DNA of 64,000 nt from Moraxellaceae bacterium. GTDB taxonomy: Bacteria; Pseudomonadota; Gammaproteobacteria; Pseudomonadales; Moraxellaceae. The DNA lies in contig JACKNZ010000019.1 of assembly GCA_024234595.1 (NCBI GenBank), positions 1 through 64,000 on the forward strand, in the 5' to 3' direction. Positions within the stretch are counted from its first letter, which is position 1; the number at the start of each line of letters is the position of its first letter. Under the pieces are notes generated by a model. The model was not told the origin of the DNA and made no database searches. It was given only the letters and a program-made list of their open reading frames with translations. Made by a program: the position numbers and the translations under genes. Of this stretch, positions 8,424-15,243 are shown one piece after another.

Positions 8424-8597
8424 AGGACTTACGCATTGCACTGCAATTAGCGCGTTTTGTGAACATAAAATCGTTGAATGCCATCTGTGAAGCTGTGCTT
8501 TAACTTGGAAACTCGCAGCATAGCGAAGAGTAACAAGTTACAACAGATGGCGTGAGGTTTGAAATGTGAGCAAAAAAGCGATAACCGCGCAAGTCCT
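8424..8597. mobile_element. MITE-like element A with nested insertion, upstream of yqhA
   Basis: The 174-bp element begins AGGACTTACGCA and ends GCGCAAGTCCT, imperfect terminal inverted repeats. Both its left arm (AATTAGCGCGTTTTGTGAAC) and its right arm (GAAATGTGAGC...AAGCGATAACCGCG) match element B at 9153-9250, but A is longer. The extra sequence is bounded by GCCATCTGT and ACAGATGGC, a second inverted repeat, which suggests a nested insertion. No transposase is encoded. The end sequence is close to the RBS of yqhA, so the element forms its leader. Confidence 0.65.
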
Positions 8598-8615
8598 ATT
8601 AATATTGGAGTCGTT

Positions 8616-9149
8616 ATGAGTGCTAAGTTTACCAAAGGCGCTGCACAGTTTATCTTTTGGAGTCGTTGGTTGCAAATGCCAATGTACTTGGGTCTGATTG
8701 TGGCTTTGGGCGTGTATGCTTATAAGTTTTTTATTATGTTATCGGGCTTAATTGTTAATTTTGGCTCTTATGGCGAAAATGATATTTTATTGATTGTTTT
8801 GTCGTTAATTGATGTGGTGATGATTGCCAATTTATTGGTGATGGTCATTATTGGCGGTTATGAGATTTTTGTCAGTCGTTTGCATATTGATGACCACCCC
8901 GACCAGCCTGAATGGTTAGACCACGTTGATGCAGGGGTACTTAAAATTAAATTAGGTATGGCCTTGGTGAGTATTTCGTCAATTCATTTGTTGCGTAGTT
9001 TTATTGATACCAAAAACCTTTCGGAACATACCTTAAAGTGGGAAGTGACTATTCACTGTATTTTGGTGCTGTCAGTGATTTTTATCGCTTTAACAGATTG
9101 GTTGATTCAATATAAGGCATCACAAATTCATAAAATGAAGCATAAATAG
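8616..9149 (+). CDS. yqhA: YqhA/UPF0114 family inner-membrane protein
   Basis: This 177-residue protein has about four hydrophobic segments: LGLIVALGVYAYKFF, LIVLSLIDVVMIANLLVMVII, a third around GMALVSISSIHLL and a last ILVLSVIFIALTDWL. The GGYEIFVSRL block is typical of the YqhA/UPF0114 family, whose biochemical role is not established. ATG 8616 has TTGGAG in front and is preferred over upstream in-frame codons inside the MITE. The gene is bracketed by two related MITE-like elements, and a second copy of its last codons exists at 10871-10912. Confidence 0.85.
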   Translation: MSAKFTKGAAQFIFWSRWLQMPMYLGLIVALGVYAYKFFIMLSGLIVNFGSYGENDILLIVLSLIDVVMIANLLVMVIIGGYEIFVSRLHIDDHPDQPEWLDHVDAGVLKIKLGMALVSISSIHLLRSFIDTKNLSEHTLKWEVTIHCILVLSVIFIALTDWLIQYKASQIHKMKHK

Positions 9150-9152
9150 TAT

Positions 9153-9250
9153 AGAACTTACGCATTTCATCGAAATTAGCGCGTTTTGTGAACATAAAAC
9201 CGTTAAAAGCGGTTGAAATGTGAACAAAGAAGCGATAACCGCGTAAGTTT
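9153..9250. mobile_element. MITE-like element B, just after yqhA
   Basis: The 98-bp element starts AGAACTTACGC and ends GCGTAAGTTT. The arms share ATTAGCGCGTTTTGTGAACA and GAAATGTGA.CAAA.AAGCGATAACC with element A at 8424-8597. It lies between the yqhA stop and the hairpin at 9271-9291. The related fragment at 10871-10950 has no such element at the same junction, which supports an insertion event. Confidence 0.65.
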
Positions 9251-9270
9251 TGAATAGTCATTGATTGAAA

Positions 9271-9291
9271 TGGTGGGTTTAAGAACCCACC
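9271..9291. terminator. Hairpin between convergent yqhA and PIN toxin
   Basis: GGTGGGTT-taag-AACCCACC forms a strong stem lying between the convergent yqhA and the minus-strand toxin gene. There is no long T run. A matching hairpin (GTGGGTT-gaaa-AACCCAC) follows the yqhA fragment at 10933-10950. Confidence 0.55.
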
Positions 9292-9298
9292 CTAAAGT

Positions 9299-9709
9299 TT
9301 AAGATGATTTAGAAAATGGATTTTGAATCAACAGTCGGCCTTCAACTAATAAACCATGCTGCATATCTTCAGAGTACAAAATTTGGCAATCTGCCAATAA
9401 TGCGGCAGCAACAATCATCGAATCATATACCGAAAATTGATAACGCTCCGCAAGCTCAAGCCCTTTAATATGTGTTTGTAGAGTAAGCGGTGTTACACGA
9501 CATAAAGATTGGATTAAACCCAAAAACTCATGAGCCTCTGACCATGATAGTTTGACTTTACGCCGTAATATTTGAGTCGTTTCATTTAGCACTTGCACAC
9601 TAATAGTCACCCCTGTATTTAATATAGCTTCGGCAGCATCGGCTTTTTGGCTATCTTGCGAAAGTAAATATAACAGCACATTGGTATCTGCAAAGTGCTT
9701 ATCTTTCAT
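9299..9709 (-). CDS. PIN-domain toxin (module 3)
   Basis: This 136-residue PIN protein starts MKDKHFADTNVLLYLLSQD, with the first catalytic Asp in FADTN, NETTQILRRK near residue 55, YDSMIVAAALLADC near 100 and YSEDMQHG near the end. It belongs to the COG5573-like PIN group, whose members are called toxins by homology. The ATG at 9709 was chosen because it overlaps the antitoxin stop by 11 nt; MKH at 9718 is possible. RNase activity is expected from the family; the target is unknown. Confidence 0.8.
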   Translation of the reverse strand: MKDKHFADTNVLLYLLSQDSQKADAAEAILNTGVTISVQVLNETTQILRRKVKLSWSEAHEFLGLIQSLCRVTPLTLQTHIKGLELAERYQFSVYDSMIVAAALLADCQILYSEDMQHGLLVEGRLLIQNPFSKSS

Positions 9710-9929
9710 GTGCTTCATCTCGGTCAAAATAAAAGTCGGCAGGTAATTTGCCTCTAAATTGACGTAGCTTTTGCAAAATTTCTTGATTACTAGGCTTTTT
9801 GCTGACTTCAAAAAGACGCGAATCGGCTATTTTAATTTCTATATCATCGCCTTCATGTAAGGCTAATGCTTCGACAACAACCGCAGGTAAACGAATTGCA
9901 AGGCTATTGCCCCATTTACAGACTTGCAT
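9699..9929 (-). CDS. AbrB/MazE-fold antitoxin (module 3)
   Basis: This 76-residue protein starts MQVCKWGNSLAIRLPAVVVEAL, the AbrB-type swapped hairpin, and ends with an acidic/aromatic tail (KLPADFYFDRDEAHER) suited to capping a PIN toxin. ATG 9929 has GGAG 7 nt upstream and is preferred over the TTG at 9941. Translation is coupled to the toxin by an 11-nt overlap. A perfect 14-bp inverted repeat at 9938-9974 overlaps the RBS side of its leader. Confidence 0.85.
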   Translation of the reverse strand: MQVCKWGNSLAIRLPAVVVEALALHEGDDIEIKIADSRLFEVSKKPSNQEILQKLRQFRGKLPADFYFDRDEAHER

Positions 9930-9937
9930 GATACACT

Positions 9938-9974
9938 CCAAAAGATATACTTATTTTTTGAGTATATCTTTTGG
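9938..9974. promoter_or_regulatory. Perfect 14+14 inverted-repeat operator of toxin-antitoxin module 3
   Basis: CCAAAAGATATACT (9938-9951) and AGTATATCTTTTGG (9961-9974) are exact inverted copies with a 9-nt spacer. The repeat ends 8 nt before the antitoxin ATG and overlaps its GGAG, so bound antitoxin or an mRNA hairpin would block initiation. Autoregulation is inferred. Confidence 0.65.
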
Positions 9975-10010
9975 GGGCATTTTTACAAGTGTTTAGTTTT
10001 GGGTAAGGCA

Positions 10011-10095
10011 TTGACCCATCACTAAAATTAGGGTTTTTCTATAATGGCTATTTCTTCATCGTTTAAACCATATAGTGTGTAAACTGATGGGTCAA
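10011..10095. repeat. Separated 11-bp inverted repeat upstream of FitAB-like module
   Basis: TTGACCCATCA (10011-10021) and TGATGGGTCAA (10085-10095) are exact inverted copies 63 nt apart. They lie between the divergent promoters of modules 3 and 4. They might be a looped operator or a relic of a small insertion; nothing between them looks coding. Confidence 0.45.
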
Positions 10096-10165
10096 CGCAC
10101 TTGCGGCTTTGAAAGCACATATCTAAAATGAATGCATTAAAAGTTATTGTGGTGAGGTGGAAGTC

Positions 10166-10420
10166 ATGGCTATGTTAACGGTACGCAATCTGCCCGATGA
10201 CGTACATCGCGCTTTAAAAATACAAGCACAGCAACATGGGCGTAGCACAGAAGCCTATGTGCGTGAAATTTTGGCAATGGCGGTTAAACCAGAGACACGA
10301 CTTCGTTTAGGCGATGCACTTGCGGCATTAAGTCAAAACATTGGGCTTAGCAATGACGATGTTGAGATTTTGGAGAAAGTAAGAGACCGCACACCTGCTA
10401 TACCCTTGGTGTTTGAATGA
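10166..10420 (+). CDS. FitA-like ribbon-helix-helix antitoxin (module 4)
   Basis: This 84-residue protein starts MAMLTVRNLPDDVHRALKIQAQQHGRSTEAYVREIL, the standard ribbon-helix-helix motif of FitA/VapB antitoxins: a beta strand, then helix-turn-helix. The C-terminal part carries the toxin-binding segment. ATG 10166 follows GAGG and is preferred to GTG 10157. The stop overlaps the toxin start by 4 nt (ATGA). FitAB of Neisseria binds its own promoter through such a protein. Confidence 0.88.
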   Translation: MAMLTVRNLPDDVHRALKIQAQQHGRSTEAYVREILAMAVKPETRLRLGDALAALSQNIGLSNDDVEILEKVRDRTPAIPLVFE

Positions 10421-10836
10421 TAGTCCTTGATACCAATGTCATTTCCGAAGCCATGAAACCAGAGCCAAACCCAGAGGTACGCGCTTGGCTTAATAGGCAA
10501 GTGGCCGAAACACTGTATTTATCAAGTGTCACATTGGCCGAGTTATTATTTGGTATTGCGGCACTTCCTGTTGGCAAGCGCAAGGATATGTTAGAAAAGA
10601 CATTGGATGGTCTGCTAATGTTATTTAAAAACCGCGTCTTGCCTTTTGATACGGAGGCAGCACGATGCTATGCTAATCTAGCGGTGACGGCTAAAATCAA
10701 TGGGCGTGGTTTTCCCACACCTGATGGTTATATTGCGGCGATAGCCGCCTCACGCGGCTATATCGTGGCCTCACGCGATACGGCTCCCTATGAGGCAGCT
10801 CACGTGTTGGTTATTAATCCGTGGCAAGCTCCATAA
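10417..10836 (+). CDS. FitB-like PIN toxin (module 4)
   Basis: This 139-residue PIN protein starts MIVLDTNVISEAMKPEPN, followed by VTLAELLFGIAALPVGKRK, PTPDGYIAAIAASRG and VASRDTAPYEAA, the FitB/VapC arrangement with Asp4, a Glu near 42, a late Asp and a final Asp. It overlaps the antitoxin by 4 nt. The terminal INPW is also typical of FitB-type toxins. It should be an RNase held inactive in complex with the antitoxin. Confidence 0.9.
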   Translation: MIVLDTNVISEAMKPEPNPEVRAWLNRQVAETLYLSSVTLAELLFGIAALPVGKRKDMLEKTLDGLLMLFKNRVLPFDTEAARCYANLAVTAKINGRGFPTPDGYIAAIAASRGYIVASRDTAPYEAAHVLVINPWQAP

Positions 10837-10870
10837 AATGCGTGATGTGATGACGAAATAGTTTTTCTGA

Positions 10871-10957
10871 TTGATTCAGTACAAGGCATTGCAAATTCAT
10901 AAAATGAAGCATGGTGGGCATTGATTGAGATGGTGGGTTGAAAAACCCACTGTTTTT
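10871..10957 (+). pseudogene. Remnant of a second yqhA 3' end with its hairpin
   Basis: Positions 10871-10912 match the last codons of yqhA (9102-9143) at 38 of 42 bases, giving LIQYKALQIHKMKH in frame. Positions 10919-10939 then match the post-MITE sequence at 9259-9279 at 20 of 21. A hairpin GTGGGTT-gaaa-AACCCAC and GTTTTT follow and may still terminate transcription from module 4. The fragment joins gene end and hairpin without any MITE, so it looks like the older junction. Confidence 0.65.
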
Positions 10958-10992
10958 GCTCTGGAAAAACAAATTAAAATGGAATATTAACA

Positions 10993-12915
10993 ATGATACA
11001 GGATGAGTGTTTTAGAAAATATTTAGCCGAAGTAGAAAAAACAGGTAAGTTGAAAAATAAAGAGCTTTATCGGTTGGCTTTACATAATGATAAAAGAGCA
11101 ATTAAGCATATTCCCTATGATGAGCAAACGGCTGAAATGGCATTAATGGCGGTGAAGCATTGCCCTCGTTATTTACGATTTGTTGCACCACAATTAAAAA
11201 CGCATGAATTGTGTTTGTTGGCTGTACAGACTAATGCAAATGCATTGTTATATGTGCCAGATGAATTACAAACGCCTGAGTTATGTAGATTTGCTATATC
11301 TAAAAATCACAAAACTTTAAAATATGTATCGAACAAATTACGCACAGAAGAGCTTTGTAAATTCGCACTAAGTCAATTGTTAGCTCAAGCACACGTGTTT
11401 GATTCCGGTTATCTTTGGCCTTTTCAGCCAACCATAAAATATGTGCCGTTTAAACAAAGAAATTTAGAGCTTTTTAAGTTTATGTTGTATTCATTTAAGC
11501 AAAAATATGGAAAGGCTCTTAAACCTGATTTCTTGGGGTTGCAGATCCGTTTTGCCGTTAGATGGTGGGACGATATAGGAAGATTAGTAAGAATAAATGA
11601 AAATCAAGATTTTCTTAAGGGTGTGCCAAAAGATGAGCAAACCGAGCAAGTGTTTATTAGTGCATTAACAGAGGAAAATAAAAAATATTATTCAAAAACT
11701 ACAGACGAAAAAGTAAAAACAAGAGAAGAATGGTTATTGGTTATATCAAAAAATAGTGACTATTTTCGTCGTATACCAAGAGAAATAATCACTGAAGATT
11801 TTTGTAAATTGGCATTAAGTACCAATGTTGATGTGGCTGAGTTTATTCCAAATGTTTTTTGGACAGATGAGTTCGTATTGTCAGTCATCAAAGATAATCT
11901 TGATAATTCTAAATTAACAGTGAGATTATTGGCATATCACACCCCCCAATATTTTTTTGACAATGTGGTTCACTATGAACTAGCAAAAAAATCGTACAAG
12001 GTTGTGTTACAGGAGAATGGCCTGCTTTATCAAGATTTACCTGAGAAAATCCAATGTGAAGAATTAGCATTAATCGCCTTAAAGTCATGTACAAGTCATT
12101 ATGGGCAATTTGAAGTCTTTAAATCTATAGCAGATTTATTAAAAACAAAGGAGATTTGTTGGCTAATGCTGCAAAGTAAATATCAAATGCTGGATGTATG
12201 GTGTTTAATACCAAGTATCCATAAAGATGATGTTATGTGCCATTATGTTATAGAGCAAGGTGTTTTATTGGTACACATTCCAAGCAGCTTCATTACAACA
12301 GAATTATGTCTATTGGCTATCTCTAGAAACTTAGAAAATATTAGATATATTCCAGATTCGTTAAAGACTGATAAGTTATGTATGTTGCTATTAGAAAAAT
12401 ATGAAAAAACAGCTATTTTTTATGTTTTAGAAAAATTTCAGACCATACATAAAATATTACTACATGCAAATCACTTTCAAGGTATAACTGATTTTTTAAA
12501 GCACCTTCCTAAAAAATATCAAAATGATGATTTTTGCTTACAATTATTAAAGGTAGATGATTTTCTGTTTGCATTCCTACCCATCCAATTAAAGACAGAA
12601 GTAGTCTGTTGTTATGCGGTGAGGCTATCTCTTCAAAATATTAGATTTGTACCTGATGAGATAAAAAAAATGACCAGTATGCTTGTATTAATTCAAGAGA
12701 GGTTTGATTACTGTATGCATGTGTTGGGAGTGGGAAGTGATATTATAAAAAATTTGAAATACATTCCTGAACAATTTGTTACGCTGGAATTTTGTGAGTT
12801 AGCCGTAAAAACAGAGGCGACAGCATTACAGTATATCCCCAACCACTTTAAAACTCCAGAAATGTGTTGGCAGGCAGTCAGTCAAAATAGTAATGCTTTA
12901 CAGTTTGTACCTTAA
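10993..12915 (+). CDS. Repeat protein of about 24-residue units (DUF4116-like)
   Basis: The 640-residue protein is built largely from about seventeen degenerate units of roughly 24 residues following T-x-E-L-C-x-x-A-V-x-x-N-x-x-x-L-x-Y-V-P-x-x-L-K; clear copies are THELCLLAVQTNANALLYVP, TTELCLLAISRNLENIRYIP and TLEFCELAVKTEATALQYIP. This resembles DUF4116 proteins, whose function is unknown; a helical-repeat binding scaffold is a fair structural guess. No signal peptide or membrane segment is seen. The frame ends in mid-repeat (NALQFVP), so the gene could have been shortened at its 3' end. It is visibly AT-richer than its neighbours, with weak SD before ATG 10993, suggesting transfer. Confidence 0.8.
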   Translation: MIQDECFRKYLAEVEKTGKLKNKELYRLALHNDKRAIKHIPYDEQTAEMALMAVKHCPRYLRFVAPQLKTHELCLLAVQTNANALLYVPDELQTPELCRFAISKNHKTLKYVSNKLRTEELCKFALSQLLAQAHVFDSGYLWPFQPTIKYVPFKQRNLELFKFMLYSFKQKYGKALKPDFLGLQIRFAVRWWDDIGRLVRINENQDFLKGVPKDEQTEQVFISALTEENKKYYSKTTDEKVKTREEWLLVISKNSDYFRRIPREIITEDFCKLALSTNVDVAEFIPNVFWTDEFVLSVIKDNLDNSKLTVRLLAYHTPQYFFDNVVHYELAKKSYKVVLQENGLLYQDLPEKIQCEELALIALKSCTSHYGQFEVFKSIADLLKTKEICWLMLQSKYQMLDVWCLIPSIHKDDVMCHYVIEQGVLLVHIPSSFITTELCLLAISRNLENIRYIPDSLKTDKLCMLLLEKYEKTAIFYVLEKFQTIHKILLHANHFQGITDFLKHLPKKYQNDDFCLQLLKVDDFLFAFLPIQLKTEVVCCYAVRLSLQNIRFVPDEIKKMTSMLVLIQERFDYCMHVLGVGSDIIKNLKYIPEQFVTLEFCELAVKTEATALQYIPNHFKTPEMCWQAVSQNSNALQFVP

Positions 12916-12929
12916 ATAGCTTGGAAGAA

Positions 12930-12990
12930 TGGGGTGAGGTACGCAACCCACGATGAGTTTTATAAGATGGGTTTCCTTCGTCAACCCACC
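12930..12990. repeat. REP-like sequence after the repeat protein gene
   Basis: GGGTGAGGTACGCAACCCACGATG is a hairpin-forming element closely matching GGGTTGAGGTACGAAAACCCACGATG at 52338-52362, followed here by GATGGGTTTCC and CAACCCACCCTAC. It is a dispersed intergenic repeat; no gene is seen. Confidence 0.6.
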
Positions 12991-13034
12991 CTACATAACA
13001 AGTGTTGAAGTATAAATTTAATCACAAAAAATGG

Positions 13035-13409
13035 TCATTGAGCTTGGCCAGCCCTGAGCATAGTCGAAGGGGCGAAATGTTGCCATTGTTCCACATCAAA
13101 ACCCAACACAATTTCGTTATTATCCAACACCAACAAAGGACGTTTAATCATGCTTAAATTTTGCAAAATAATGGGTTTAATACTTTGATTATCTAAAGTA
13201 TTTTTATCCAAAGCTAACTTGCGCCATGTTGTGCCTTTTTGATTGACAATCGCTTGCCAACCCACACGATTTAACCAATCGTCTAAGGTCTTTTCATCTA
13301 AAGCTGCTTTTTTATAGTCATGGAATTGATAAGCAATGCCTTGACCGTCTAGCCATGTAAAAGCTTTTTTCATGGTGTCACAGTTTTTAATACCATAAAT
13401 GGTGAGCAT
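13035..13409 (-). CDS. ArsC/Spx-like thioredoxin-fold protein (YffB type)
   Basis: This 124-residue protein begins MLTIYGIKNCDTMKKAFTWLD, with the single cysteine Cys10 of the YffB branch of the ArsC/Spx family, then HDYKKAALDEKTLDDWL and the conserved IKRPLLVLDNNEIVLGF. Proteins of this branch are usually annotated arsenate reductase-like, but no arsenic genes are nearby and the real role is unclear. The last 13 or so residues (FAPSTMLRAGQAQ) are translated from a REP-like sequence also seen at 4058-4107, so the normal C-terminus seems to have been replaced by read-in to a repeat. Confidence 0.85.
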   Translation of the reverse strand: MLTIYGIKNCDTMKKAFTWLDGQGIAYQFHDYKKAALDEKTLDDWLNRVGWQAIVNQKGTTWRKLALDKNTLDNQSIKPIILQNLSMIKRPLLVLDNNEIVLGFDVEQWQHFAPSTMLRAGQAQ

Positions 13410-13435
13410 AATGGGCGATTTCCTTTGATCAATGC

Positions 13436-13456
13436 TTGATGTTTGATGTTTGATGT
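13436..13456. repeat. Three tandem TTGATGT heptamers
   Basis: TTGATGT is repeated three times exactly, between the divergent ArsC-like gene and module 5. The heptamer has no inverted symmetry. It could be a slipped-strand tract altering promoter spacing or repeated binding sites; either is a guess. Confidence 0.6.
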
Positions 13457-13496
13457 TTTAATCTAATTTTACACCAAATTAAAGCAGAGTTTAATT

Positions 13497-13727
13497 ATGC
13501 GTACAACTTTAATGATTGATGATGATGTACTTGCGATTGCTAAAACATTTGCGAAACAGCAGCACAAAACCATCGGACAAGTTATTTCTGAATTTGCTCG
13601 CCAATCATTGATTCGTCAAACACAACCTATTCAAGAGCGTAACGGTATTCCTTTACTTAAAGCACCCACTAATCCACAAATTGTTAATTTAGAAGTAGTT
13701 AACCAATTGCGTGATGAGTTGTTATGA
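13497..13727 (+). CDS. Ribbon-helix-helix antitoxin (module 5)
   Basis: This 76-residue protein starts MRTTLMIDDDVLAIAKTFAKQQHKTIGQVISEFARQSL, which fits the CopG/Arc-type ribbon-helix-helix found in VapB antitoxins paired with the COG1848-type PIN toxins. The Pro-rich centre and the C-terminal NLEVVNQLRDELL helix would contact the toxin. The stop overlaps the toxin start by 4 nt (ATGA). The SD in front of ATG 13497 is weak. Confidence 0.82.
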   Translation: MRTTLMIDDDVLAIAKTFAKQQHKTIGQVISEFARQSLIRQTQPIQERNGIPLLKAPTNPQIVNLEVVNQLRDELL

Positions 13728-14158
13728 CTGTCTATTTATTAGATGTTAATGTGCTCATTGCTTTAATTGATGCGAATCATGTCCATCACGACCGCGCCCA
13801 TCAATGGTTTGCGACACAGGGCATACACGCATGGGCAAGTTGTGCAACCACCGAAAATGGTTTATTGCGTATTGTCGGTAATCCGCGTTATCCCAATTCA
13901 TTAGGAAGTCCAGTCGCTGTTGTGCCTATATTGCAACAGTTACGACAGTTATCAGGTCATCAATTTTGGCATGACGATATTAGTTTAATGGACACACGTT
14001 ATGTAGACAGTTCGAGGTTATTACAATCAGGACAAATTACTGATAGTTATTTGCTAGCTTTGGCGGTACATAATGGTGGTAAATTAGCGACTTTAGATGC
14101 GCGCTTGTGTATAGATGCGGTATTACAGGGTAAGTCAGCTTTATGTTTGATTCCGTAG
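13724..14158 (+). CDS. PIN-domain toxin, TA-system VapC family (module 5)
   Basis: This 144-residue protein starts MTVYLLDVNVLIALIDANHVHHDRAHQWF and continues CATTENGLLRI, DSYLLALAVHNGGKLATLDARL: the PIN catalytic Asp, Glu and two late Asp residues in the pattern of the family called TA-system VapC ribonuclease toxin. It is not closely similar to the other PIN toxins of the window. The stop codon lies inside the large palindrome at 14155-14218, which may end transcription. Confidence 0.88.
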   Translation: MTVYLLDVNVLIALIDANHVHHDRAHQWFATQGIHAWASCATTENGLLRIVGNPRYPNSLGSPVAVVPILQQLRQLSGHQFWHDDISLMDTRYVDSSRLLQSGQITDSYLLALAVHNGGKLATLDARLCIDAVLQGKSALCLIP

Positions 14159-14218
14159 GGGTGGGGGCTTGTGGTTGCCCTGTATAAACGTAAGGGCAAC
14201 CGCAAGGGATGCCCCTAC
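14155..14218. repeat. Large palindrome spanning the module 5 stop codon
   Basis: GTAGGGG...CTTGtGGTTGCCCT pairs with AGGGCAACCgCAAG...CCCCTAC over about 64 bp. It ends vapC (TAG at 14156-14158) and separates it from convergent dapD. The GGTTG..CAACC core resembles the hairpin at 4128-4148. It is probably a dispersed intergenic repeat acting as a terminator. Confidence 0.65.
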
Positions 14219-14229
14219 CGTTATGTTAA

Positions 14230-15051
14230 TCAATCAACACGCAACAACTCGTTTAAGCCCACTTTGCTACGAGTTTGAGCGTCAACTTTTTTGACAATAA
14301 TGGCCGCATATAAGCTGTATTTGCCACATTTTGATGGTAAAGAACCAGAAACCACCACCGAGCCAGCAGGCACACGACCATAGTGAATTTCGCCTGTTTC
14401 GCGGTCATAAATTTTGGTAGATTGGCCAATATATACGCCCATCGACAACACCGAGCCTTCTTCAACAATCACGCCTTCAACCACTTCAGAGCGTGCGCCA
14501 ATAAAGCAATTGTCTTCAATAATGGTTGGATTGGCTTGTAATGGCTCTAACACACCACCAATACCGACACCACCTGACAAATGCACGTTTTTACCAATTT
14601 GTGCGCAAGAACCCACGGTTGCCCATGTATCAACCATAGAACCTTCATCAACATAAGCACCAATATTGACATAAGAAGGCATCAACACCACGTTACGCGC
14701 AATAAAGCTACCACGACGAGCAGTGGCAGGTGGCACAACACGAATCCCTGACTCTTTAAACTGTTCGGCTGTCCAGTCGGCAAATTTGGTTGGTACTTTG
14801 TCATAAAACTGAATCGCACTGCCGCCAGACAAAGGTTCGTTGTCGTTTAAGCGGAAGGACAACAACACCGCTTTTTTTAACCATTGATTAACAACCCATT
14901 CACCGTTTACTTTTTCGGCAACACGGGCTTTGCCGCTATCTAATAATTGAATGGCTTCAGCAACCGCATCACGCACATCTTGTGGGGCATTTGTTGGGCT
15001 AAACTGTAAGCGGTCTTCAAAAGCTTGAACAATAATATCGGACAGGGACAT
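14230..15051 (-). CDS. dapD: 2,3,4,5-tetrahydropyridine-2,6-dicarboxylate N-succinyltransferase
   Basis: DapD transfers succinyl from succinyl-CoA to tetrahydrodipicolinate in lysine and meso-diaminopimelate synthesis. The 273-residue length is standard. A short helical N-terminus is followed by a left-handed parallel beta-helix built of hexapeptides (SGGVGIGGVLEPL, IEDNCFIGARSEVVEGVIVEEGSVLSMGVYIG). ATG 15051 has AGGAGA upstream. It lies downstream of dapC and glnD on the same strand, so two successive steps of the pathway are encoded together. Confidence 0.97.
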   Translation of the reverse strand: MSLSDIIVQAFEDRLQFSPTNAPQDVRDAVAEAIQLLDSGKARVAEKVNGEWVVNQWLKKAVLLSFRLNDNEPLSGGSAIQFYDKVPTKFADWTAEQFKESGIRVVPPATARRGSFIARNVVLMPSYVNIGAYVDEGSMVDTWATVGSCAQIGKNVHLSGGVGIGGVLEPLQANPTIIEDNCFIGARSEVVEGVIVEEGSVLSMGVYIGQSTKIYDRETGEIHYGRVPAGSVVVSGSLPSKCGKYSLYAAIIVKKVDAQTRSKVGLNELLRVD

Positions 15052-15096
15052 GGATTTTCTCCTAATTAAATAACAGTTATTTTAACCCCCTCTAAA

Positions 15097-15178
15097 TCTC
15101 CCCCTTATCAGGGGGAGACTTCCTAAAAACCCAATATTTTATAGGGTTTGCGATATTCCTCCCCTTTTCAAGGGGAGG
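15097..15178. repeat. Two REP-like palindromes between dapC and dapD
   Basis: TCTCCCCC-ttatca-GGGGGAGA (15097-15118) and CCTCCCC-ttttcaa-GGGGAGG (15158-15178) belong to the same C-rich family as the pair at 26297-26372. They may uncouple dapD from dapC transcription. Confidence 0.65.
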
Positions 15179-15243
15179 TTAGGTGGGGTTAAACTTGATA
15201 GCCTTGCTCCGAGGAGGGGACTTACTCAAACAAAAAACACCAA

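Noticed and set aside
8447..8635. Minus-strand open frame within MITE-like element A
   Set aside because: It is composed of element arms and nested repeat sequence, with no SD and no counterpart in element B.
9144..9258. Complete insertion sequence around yqhA
   Set aside because: Elements are only about 100-174 bp and encode no transposase; MITE-like is the most that can be said.
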